Below, piece by piece: positions 1-5,526 of a stretch of DNA of 9,829 nt. This DNA comes from Spirochaetaceae bacterium (lineage in GTDB: Bacteria > Spirochaetota > Spirochaetia > SZUA-6 > Fen-1364): NCBI GenBank assembly GCA_003170115.1, contig PMZS01000172.1, positions 1 to 9,829 of the forward strand, read 5' to 3'. The position numbers and the translations under genes are program-made. The notes under the pieces were generated by a model. It ran no database searches. It worked only from the letters and a program-made list of their open reading frames with translations, and had not been told where the DNA came from. Each line of letters starts with the position of its first letter. Positions within the stretch are counted from its first letter, which is position 1.

Positions 1-710
1 TCGATCTGGGTGAACTCCGGCTGCCGGTCGCCCCGCGCGTCCTCGTCACGGAAGCACCGCGCGATCTGGAAGTATCGGTCGAACCCCGAGACCATGAGGA
101 TCTGCTTGTACAGCTGCGGGGACTGGGGCAGGGCATAGAACCTGCCCGGGTTCAGCCGCGACGGCACGAGGTAGTCGCGCGCGCCCTCCGGCGTGCTCTT
201 GATGAACATCGGCGTCTCGATCTCGTAGAAGCCCTTCCGCACGAGGTACTGGCGCGTGGCGAATGCCGCCTTGTGGCGCAGGGCTATGTTGCGCTGCATG
301 GCGCCCGTGCGCAGGTCGAGGTAGCGGTAGGTGAACCGGGTGTCCTCCTTTGCGTCGGCCCTCTCGTCGATCATGAAGGGCAGCACCTCGCAGCGGGAGA
401 GAATGACGATCCGCGCCGCTTTCACCTCTATCTCGCCGGTCGGCATGTTCGGGTTTGCCATGGATCCGGGGCGCGCACGGACGGTTCCCTCCACCGCAAT
501 GCAGTATTCGAACTTCAGCTCGTCGCTCACGCTGCGAAGCTCCGCCGGCGCGTCCGCGTCCACGACCACCTGCGTGATCCCATAGCGGTCACGGATGTCA
601 AAGAACCTGATGCCTCCGTGGTCGCGGTGCCGATGCACCCAGCCATTGAGGGTTACGGCCGTTCCGGCATCGCCGGCGCGCAGCGCGCCGCAGGTCACTG
701 ATCTCTTCAT
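1..710 (-). CDS. aspS: aspartyl-tRNA synthetase, N-terminal part (cut by window edge)
   Basis: Cytoplasmic class II aminoacyl-tRNA synthetase that loads aspartate onto tRNA for translation. The visible 236 residues (E. coli AspRS has about 590) cover the N-terminal OB-fold anticodon-binding domain (about 1-105, with GWVHRHRDHGG at 23-33) and the start of the catalytic core: RYLDLRT, then TPEGARDYLVPSR and ALPQSPQLYKQ, and class II motif 2 in CFRDEDARGDRQPEFTQ at the window edge. I chose the ATG at 710 because it is preceded by GGAG 3 nt upstream and gives MKRSVTCG, which lines up residue for residue with other bacterial AspRS N-termini. An in-frame ATG at 719 adds only MES. His31 in RDHGG is the residue seen in non-discriminating AspRS of Pseudomonas aeruginosa; E. 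coli has Leu there. A promoter-like TATAGT lies just upstream. No frameshift is visible. Identity is very secure; charging of tRNA-Asn as well is an inference. Confidence 0.97.
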   Translation of the reverse strand, partial: MKRSVTCGALRAGDAGTAVTLNGWVHRHRDHGGIRFFDIRDRYGITQVVVDADAPAELRSVSDELKFEYCIAVEGTVRARPGSMANPNMPTGEIEVKAARIVILSRCEVLPFMIDERADAKEDTRFTYRYLDLRTGAMQRNIALRHKAAFATRQYLVRKGFYEIETPMFIKSTPEGARDYLVPSRLNPGRFYALPQSPQLYKQILMVSGFDRYFQIARCFRDEDARGDRQPEFTQI

Positions 711-725
711 GCTCTCCATGCCCGG

Positions 726-755
726 ACTATAGCGGGGAAATCTGGAGAGATGCAA
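726..755 (-). promoter_or_regulatory. putative aspS promoter
   Basis: Reading the minus strand, TTGCAT is followed after 18 nt by TATAGT (+ strand 726-731), a 5/6 match to the sigma-70 -10 box with a poor (3/6) -35 box. Transcription would start near 719-720, almost on the ATG at 719, leaving a leader of about 10 nt for the ATG at 710 or none for 719. This is consensus matching by eye in GC-rich DNA, where TATAGT stands out. Confidence 0.4.
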
Positions 756-801
756 GGAACGGGCCGACGCGTTTGAGCGCTTCCCGGCGTGACAGCATCT
801 C

Positions 802-835
802 CGAACACGCCGAAACGCACATTTGAGCGTGTTCG
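802..835. repeat. 9-bp inverted repeat (hairpin) in the aspS upstream region
   Basis: CGAACACGC at 802-810 is perfectly complementary to GCGTGTTCG at 827-835, with a 16-nt loop. There is no T-run on either side, so it is not a standard intrinsic terminator. It lies between the decayed MATE remnant and the aspS promoter and may be the old 3' end signal of that gene or an aspS regulatory site. The octamer TTTGAGCG in the loop (822-829) recurs at 772-779. Confidence 0.35.
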
Positions 836-864
836 CGACTGCTGCACCAGCGATGCGCAGGAGC

Positions 865-1118
865 TCGCCCGGCAGGCACCACCGGCAACTCGATCATCCA
901 GATCAACGTGGAGGCCAGCTCGATTCCAGCGGGGTTGCGTCCGTCATGAATACCGGAGCGGATCCGGGTCTCACGGTCGGCTGGCGGTTCTCGCCGGGCG
1001 CATGAACGAAGGACTTGTTCTTCCAGGCTCCAAACGTCCCGATGCACCACATTCCGATGATCCCCATGATCACGGGGAATCTCACGTCTCCCGCACCCTT
1101 CAGAGCCGGGTTAGTGGG
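865..1118 (-). pseudogene. decayed 3' remnant of a MATE-family efflux transporter
   Basis: The ~430 bases between the importer operon and aspS hold no intact gene, but the minus strand encodes a clear piece of a multidrug/toxic compound extrusion (MATE) protein. Bases about 1112-1023 read NPALKGAGDVRFPVIMGIIG followed by MWCIGTFGAW, matching the family's C-terminal-half pattern (ALRGAGDTRxP, then a hydrophobic helix with a Trp). The reading then loses homology. In another frame, about 930-874 gives AGIELASTLIWMIELPVV, which looks like the last membrane helix of such proteins (typically GxWLAxxxDWxxR). The N-terminal three quarters of a normal ~450-residue MATE protein are absent, there is no start, and at least one frameshift is needed. 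The remnant begins only about 26 nt after the dppF stop, so the join looks like a deletion or insertion scar. It should be non-functional. Identification is from motif memory; the second segment is weaker than the first. Confidence 0.5.
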
Positions 1119-1137
1119 ATCCGCGTTCTGTCGATGG

Positions 1138-2202
1138 TCAGACCTCGCGCCACCTGTGACAGGCCACGGTGCGCCCACCGCCATTTGCGGTCTCCAGCAG
1201 CGGCTCGGTCGTGCGGCAGATCTCGCGGACATGCGCACAGCGCGGATGAAACCGGCACCCGGACGGAGGGTTGATCGGGTTCGGGACATCCCCGCTGAGG
1301 ATGATTTTCTCGCGCTTCGTCTCCGGATCTGGAACGGGAATGGCCGAGAGCAGGGCGCGCGTGTAGGGATGCAGCGGGCGCGCGAATATTTCGGCGGTGG
1401 GCCCCAGCTCCACGATCCTGCCCAGGTACATCACCGCGATGCGGTTGGAAATGTACTTCACCACGAGGAGGTGGTGGGTGACGAACAGGTAGGTGAGGTG
1501 GAACTCCTCCTGCAGCTTCCTGAGCAGGTTCAGGATCTGGGCCTGAACCGAGACATCCAGGGCCGAGGTGGGCTCGTCCATGAGGATGAACTCCGGGCTG
1601 GTGGCCAGGGCGCGCGCGATGGCAATCCGTTGGCGCTGGCCTCCCGAGAACTCGTGCGGGTAGCGCATCAGGTGATCGGCGGTGAGCCCGACGGTTGCCA
1701 GGAGCTCCCGCACCCGCCCCTCCACATCGCGCGCCTTCACAAGCCTCTGCGCCACGAGGGGCTCGGCCACGATGTCCTTGACCAGCATCCGGGGATCCAG
1801 CGAGTTGGTGGGGTCCTGGAACACCACCTGGATCTTCTGCCGCAGGGCCAGGAGGGCGCTGCCCTTCATCCTGTTGAGATCCATGCCCTTTGAAAGGGCC
1901 CGGCCCCTCGCGCGCTCCGAAGGACTCGGGGAGCGGAGCATCGCTTCCACGCTCTCCACCTTGTCGGAATCCTGCTCGAAGTAGATCCGGCCCGCCGTGG
2001 CGTCGTGAAGCCGAAGGATCGCCTTGCCAAGGGTCGTCTTGCCGCAGCCGCTCTCCCCGACAAGACCCAGGCATTCCCCGCGGGCCAGCGCGAGGTCCAC
2101 GCCGTCAACTGCCCGCACGTCAGCGACGTGCCGGCGGAATATCCCGCCCGTCACGGGGTAGTACTTCTTCAGCTCCCGCACGTCGACCAGGTTCTGGGTC
2201 AC
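1138..2202 (-). CDS. dppF: peptide/nickel ABC importer ATPase, DppF/OppF type
   Basis: One of the two cytoplasmic ATPases that drive uptake through the DppBC channel. The 354 residues show Walker A GESGCGKTT (49-57), Q-loop VFQDP (Q129), ABC signature FSGGQRQR (185-192), Walker B FILMDEP (205-211) with SALD after it, and the switch histidine H243 in FVTHHL. The C-terminal oligopeptide/dipeptide transporter domain (about 277-350) starts at HPYTRALL and has C316, C322, C329 and C348. The start is a GTG at 2202 whose GTGA overlaps the dppD stop by 4 nt, implying translational coupling. It is the last gene of the operon, and I see no terminator after it. Residues about 78-115, between Walker A and the Q-loop, are 25-30 longer than in ordinary DppF and rich in Ser, Arg and Lys. 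After the switch histidine the usual Asp is His (THHL instead of SHDL). The symbol denotes family position; the solute is unknown. Confidence 0.93.
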   Translation of the reverse strand: MTQNLVDVRELKKYYPVTGGIFRRHVADVRAVDGVDLALARGECLGLVGESGCGKTTLGKAILRLHDATAGRIYFEQDSDKVESVEAMLRSPSPSERARGRALSKGMDLNRMKGSALLALRQKIQVVFQDPTNSLDPRMLVKDIVAEPLVAQRLVKARDVEGRVRELLATVGLTADHLMRYPHEFSGGQRQRIAIARALATSPEFILMDEPTSALDVSVQAQILNLLRKLQEEFHLTYLFVTHHLLVVKYISNRIAVMYLGRIVELGPTAEIFARPLHPYTRALLSAIPVPDPETKREKIILSGDVPNPINPPSGCRFHPRCAHVREICRTTEPLLETANGGGRTVACHRWREV

Positions 2203-3515
2203 GCGTTTCCCCTGCCCGGGTAAAGGTGACAGGCAACCCAGTGCCCGCGGGAGTGCTCCACGGTGGGGGGCTTCTGAATCTCGCAGATCTCCATCCGCTT
2301 CGGGCAGCGGGGATGGAACCTGCAGCCCTCGGGCGGCCGGATCAGGTTGGGCACGGCTCCGGGGATCATGGAGAGCTCCTCGCGCTGGTCGACCTTGGGC
2401 ACGGAGGCGAGCAGGCCCGCCGTGTAGGGATGCAGGGGACCGCGGAACAGCTCGCGCACCGTCGCGGTCTCACTCACGTCACCGGCGTACATGACCGTCA
2501 CCCGGTCGCAGACCTCGGCAACCAGCCCGAGGTCATGCGTAATGAAAAGTACCGAGGAGATCGTAGTCCGCTTCAGATCCTTGATGAGCTCCACGATCTG
2601 CGCCTGGATGGTGACGTCCAGGTTCGACGTCGGTTCATCTGCAATCAGGAGGGTCGGATGACAGGCCAGGGCGATCGCAATGACAATCCTTTGCTGCATG
2701 CCGCCGGAGAGCTCGTGCGGGTACCGCCGCACAACGTTCTCGGGGTTGGGGATGCCGAGGCTTCGGAGGAGCTCCACGACGTGGCGCCTGATGGTCGCAT
2801 TGATCGGCCGCCGGTAGCGGCGGAGCAGCGGCACGCGCCTCGCGATGGACGCCAGGCCGCTCCGGGGCCGGGCCCGGTCCCTGCCGCGGTTCAGGGACTC
2901 CTTGCGCGCAAGGGCCTCCACGTCCTGCCGGTCCTCCAGGAGGTACAGCTCGTTGTCGATCCTTCCTACCAGCGCGGCCCAGCGTTGCAGTCCCCTGCGC
3001 TCCGCCTTCAGGAGCGCGGCCTGGAGCCTTCGCACGGCGCGGCGGGGCGAGTTTCGGTGCATGGCCGTGCGCTCGCCCTCCAGGCCGGCGAGGGTCTCCG
3101 TGATCATCTGCTCCATGCGATGCAGGCGGTAGCTCTCTCCCACCTGGTCGAGGACGGACAGCACGGGATTGAGGGCGGCGCCCGGCTCCTGGAAGATCAT
3201 TGAAATGTCGCTGCCGCGGATGGACTGCATGTAGGTCTCCGTCCGCTGCAGGATTTCGATGCCCCGTGAACGGTCCCGCTCGTTGAGGAACAGTACGATC
3301 CTGCCCGAGTCGATGCGGCCGGGCGGCTGCACGATGCGCATGAGAGACCGGACCGTCACGCTCTTCCCGCACCCGCTCTCGCCGACCAGTCCGTAGGTCT
3401 CGCCCCGGTTGACGACGATGCTCACCCCGTTCAGCGCACGCACCACGCCTTCGAAGGTATAGAAGTTGGTGTGCAGATCACTGGTCTCGACGAGGGTCTG
3501 GAGCGCGGTACTCAT
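2199..3515 (-). CDS. dppD: peptide/nickel ABC importer ATPase, DppD/OppD type, with a ~100-residue insertion
   Basis: Second cytoplasmic ATPase of the importer, 438 residues. Visible are Walker A GESGCGKS (45-52), Q-loop MIFQEPG (Q109), signature LSGGMQQR (269-276), Walker B LLIADEP (289-295) followed by TSNLDVT, switch histidine H327 in FITHDLG, and the C-terminal oligopeptide-transporter domain from HPYTAGLL (362) with C398, C404, C411 and C429. Ordinary DppD proteins have about 330 residues. Here about 100 extra residues (roughly 134-240) sit between the Q-loop and the signature, where the helical subdomain lies. They are charged, very Arg-rich and probably helical. All nucleotide-binding motifs are intact, so the protein should be active. 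The start is the ATG at 3515: GAGGAGG stands about 5 nt before it and the codon overlaps the dppC stop as TAATG. An upstream in-frame ATG at 3575 lies inside dppC and adds 20 residues unlike the family. Confidence 0.93.
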   Translation of the reverse strand: MSTALQTLVETSDLHTNFYTFEGVVRALNGVSIVVNRGETYGLVGESGCGKSVTVRSLMRIVQPPGRIDSGRIVLFLNERDRSRGIEILQRTETYMQSIRGSDISMIFQEPGAALNPVLSVLDQVGESYRLHRMEQMITETLAGLEGERTAMHRNSPRRAVRRLQAALLKAERRGLQRWAALVGRIDNELYLLEDRQDVEALARKESLNRGRDRARPRSGLASIARRVPLLRRYRRPINATIRRHVVELLRSLGIPNPENVVRRYPHELSGGMQQRIVIAIALACHPTLLIADEPTSNLDVTIQAQIVELIKDLKRTTISSVLFITHDLGLVAEVCDRVTVMYAGDVSETATVRELFRGPLHPYTAGLLASVPKVDQREELSMIPGAVPNLIRPPEGCRFHPRCPKRMEICEIQKPPTVEHSRGHWVACHLYPGRGNA

Positions 3516-4417
3516 TACCGCCTCCTCATCCGCGGGTCGAAGACGTCGCGCACCGCATCGCCCATGAGGTTCCACCCCAGGACGAAGAGCGAGATGACGA
3601 ACCCGGGGATGAACACCGTGTACCAGTAGGCGAACCGGTTGCCCGGCGTTCCGACGATCCAGCTCCGGCAGAGGGAGATGATCTGGCCCCAGTCAGCCGT
3701 ACCCGTTTCCGACCCCAGCCCGAGAAAGGACAGGGCGGCGGCGGTGAGAATGGTCGTCCCGATGTTCAGGGACGCCAGTATCAGCACCGAGTACAGCGCG
3801 TTGGGAACGATGTGCGTGAACATGATCCGCAGGTGGGAGGCGCCGCTGGCCCGCGCGGCAAGGATGAAGTCCTTTCCCCGGGTGACGAGGATGTCGCTGC
3901 GCAGCACCCGGGTATAGCTCGGCCATCCGAGGATGATCAGGACGACAACCACCGCCTTCAGCCCCCTGCCGATTGCCACGACGAGCGCCATGGCCATGAC
4001 GAGGAAGGGGATGGCGAAAAAGATGTCGGTGATCCGCATGATCACCTCGTCCACCAGGCCGCCGAAATAGCCGGCGAGGACCCCCAGGATGATTCCGATG
4101 AAAAGGTTCGCCGCCACGACGAGGACTCCGATACGGAAGGCGCTCCGCGTGCCCCAGACCAGGCCGTAGAGCATGTCGTACTGCTGCTGCATGGTTCCCA
4201 GCGGGTGCGCCGCGCTCGGCGGCGACGGCTCGATGTGGAAGCCCGTGTGGGGAATCTTGTACGGGTCGGCGTACTTCGGAGGCTCCAGGACCGGGGCAAG
4301 CAGGGCGATCAGGCCGAAGATGACGACGAGGCTCAGCCCGATGACGGAAAGCGGGTTCTTCAGGAACCTGCGCAGCGTGAACGCAAGCTCACGCAGCCGG
4401 GGGTGCATCGTTTTCAT
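3515..4417 (-). CDS. dppC: peptide/nickel ABC importer permease, DppC/OppC type
   Basis: One of the two inner-membrane subunits forming the import channel; 300 residues, normal length. An N-terminal cytoplasmic stretch and first membrane helix (about 22-43, with KNPLSVIGL) match the OppC N-terminal domain. A periplasmic loop with AHPLGTMQQQYDML (70-83) follows, then the permease domain with about five helices (93-116, 132-150, 153-167, 205-233, 265-285). The EAA coupling loop AARASGASHLRIMFTHIVPN (187-206) is the contact to an ATPase. It ends with GWNLMGDAVRDVFDPRMR, typical for DppC. The ATG at 4417 lies 1 nt after the dppB stop (TGA T ATG), and GAGG about 10 nt upstream is a weak ribosome site, so coupling with dppB is likely. 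A second ATG at 4408 would drop three residues. The stop overlaps the dppD start by 1 nt. Confidence 0.95.
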   Translation of the reverse strand: MKTMHPRLRELAFTLRRFLKNPLSVIGLSLVVIFGLIALLAPVLEPPKYADPYKIPHTGFHIEPSPPSAAHPLGTMQQQYDMLYGLVWGTRSAFRIGVLVVAANLFIGIILGVLAGYFGGLVDEVIMRITDIFFAIPFLVMAMALVVAIGRGLKAVVVVLIILGWPSYTRVLRSDILVTRGKDFILAARASGASHLRIMFTHIVPNALYSVLILASLNIGTTILTAAALSFLGLGSETGTADWGQIISLCRSWIVGTPGNRFAYWYTVFIPGFVISLFVLGWNLMGDAVRDVFDPRMRRR

Positions 4418-4418
4418 A

Positions 4419-5456
4419 TCAGGACAGCCTCACGCGGGGGTCCACGTACGCGTAGATGAGGTCCACGACCAGGTTCACGACCACGTAGATCGTTCCGAGG
4501 AACAGCACGTCGAACATGATGGCCGCCACGTCGAGCTGGAGGGCGGCCTGCGCCATCCACCAGCCGATGCCCTTGCGGTCGAAGATCGTCTCGGTGATCA
4601 CCATGCTGCCCATGAGCTCGGCAAAGGTGATCCCCGAGATCGTGATGACGGGAAGCATCGCGTTTCGGCGCGCGTGACGGCGGAAGAGAGTCTTGCGGTC
4701 CGCTCCCTTGGCACGGGCGGTCATCATGTAGTCCTGGCCCAGGGCCTCCAGCATGCTGGAGCGCATCAGGCGCATGATGAGCGCGGAATTGATCACCACC
4801 AGGTTGAGGGTGGGGAGGATCATCCGGTAAAAAGCGTCCCAGAAGACCTGCCACCGCCAGTTCAGAATTGCGTCGATCGTCACCAGGTGCGTGTACGGGT
4901 GCCAGGTGGGGTCGGAAAAAACGATGTTCCGCACGTCAGTGGAAAGCGCGCCGGGCGGGAAAATCCCCAGGAACCCGTAGAAGATCATCATCAGGAGCAG
5001 CCCGAGCCAGAACGTGGGGAGGGAGAAGCCGACGATCGCCAGGACGCGCGTGACGTGGTCCATCGCGGTGTCCTTCCGCACGGCTCCGAGCGTGCCGAGG
5101 AAGATCCCCGTGAGGATGATGAGCGGGGCCGCGTAGAGAACCAGCTCAAGGGTCACGGGAAGAAATCGCGCGAAGCCCTTGAGCACGGGAGAGCTCGCCG
5201 TGATCGAGTATCCGAACTCGCCGTGCAGCAGGTTGCGCAGCCACCGGAAGTACTGCAGGGGGGCGGGATCGTTGAGGCCGTATTTCGCGATCAGAGCGTC
5301 CATCATCGCCGGCGAGACACGGTCGTTGGTCACGTATATCGCCACGCGCTGGCCGGGAGGGAGGAGCATCATCATGGTGAAGACCAGAAGAGACACGCCT
5401 ATCAGGACGAGCACCATGAGGAGAAGTCTTCGGACGATATAGGCAAGAAGGCTCAC
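4419..5456 (-). CDS. dppB: peptide/nickel ABC importer permease, DppB/OppB type
   Basis: Inner-membrane channel subunit that pairs with DppC; 345 residues, usual length. The N-terminus MSLLAYIVRRLLLMVLVLIG is the standard DppB first helix. A periplasmic segment with IAKYGLNDPAPLQYFRWL (56-73) and HGEFGYSI (78-85) follows, then the permease domain: helices near 100-125, 138-165, 213-230, 268-292 and 312-334, and the EAA loop ARAKGADRKTLFRRHARRNA (247-266). It ends with YAYVDPRVRLS, matching the common YxxxDPRxR ending. The start is a GTG at 5456, supported by GGAG 7 nt upstream (in TGGAGCAACGCC GTG) and by agreement with the family N-terminus. It is separated from the binding-protein gene by 70 nt containing a strong hairpin, and followed after 1 nt by dppC. 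Confidence 0.95.
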   Translation of the reverse strand: MSLLAYIVRRLLLMVLVLIGVSLLVFTMMMLLPPGQRVAIYVTNDRVSPAMMDALIAKYGLNDPAPLQYFRWLRNLLHGEFGYSITASSPVLKGFARFLPVTLELVLYAAPLIILTGIFLGTLGAVRKDTAMDHVTRVLAIVGFSLPTFWLGLLLMMIFYGFLGIFPPGALSTDVRNIVFSDPTWHPYTHLVTIDAILNWRWQVFWDAFYRMILPTLNLVVINSALIMRLMRSSMLEALGQDYMMTARAKGADRKTLFRRHARRNAMLPVITISGITFAELMGSMVITETIFDRKGIGWWMAQAALQLDVAAIMFDVLFLGTIYVVVNLVVDLIYAYVDPRVRLS

Positions 5457-5474
5457 GGCGTTGCTCCAGAAGAG

Positions 5475-5507
5475 CGTACGGGATCCCGGAGGCTGGAATC
5501 CCGTACG
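5475..5507 (-). promoter_or_regulatory. 10-bp hairpin between the binding-protein gene and dppB
   Basis: CGTACGGGAT (5475-5484) pairs perfectly with ATCCCGTACG (5498-5507); after one mismatch two further C-G pairs close a 7-nt loop. It starts about 20 nt past the binding-protein stop and lies before the dppB ribosome site. The stem is not followed by a U-run, so full termination is unlikely. The position suits an mRNA 3'-end stabiliser or partial terminator that gives more binding protein than permease, as in other binding-protein operons such as malE-malF. Structure is seen; function is inferred. Confidence 0.6.
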
Positions 5508-5526
5508 TGGAGAAGACGAAAAGAGG

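Noticed and set aside
727..1050. 107-residue minus-strand frame upstream of aspS as a separate small gene
   Set aside because: Its start lies within the MATE remnant, no ribosome site is seen, and its only family-like part fits a frameshifted tail of that remnant.
1087..1140. Intrinsic terminator after dppF
   Set aside because: Only a short CCCG/CGGG pairing without a following T-run is present; not enough to call.
903..1289. 128-residue minus-strand frame overlapping the end of dppF as a separate gene
   Set aside because: The N-terminal half is an out-of-frame reading of dppF; only the middle part has MATE similarity, so it is described as part of the pseudogene.
2796..3116. The DppD insertion as a frameshift or inserted mobile element
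   Set aside because: The reading frame stays open, composition matches the neighbours, flanking motifs are intact, and no terminal repeats or target duplications are seen.
1890..3203. 437-residue plus-strand frame opposite dppF and dppD
   Set aside because: Low-complexity Arg/Pro/Gly-rich translation antisense to two well-supported ATPase genes; an effect of GC-rich codon bias.
3516..3575. Longer dppD beginning at the ATG at 3575
   Set aside because: It lies inside dppC, adds 20 residues unlike the family, and the ATG at 3515 has GAGGAGG and the usual stop-start overlap.
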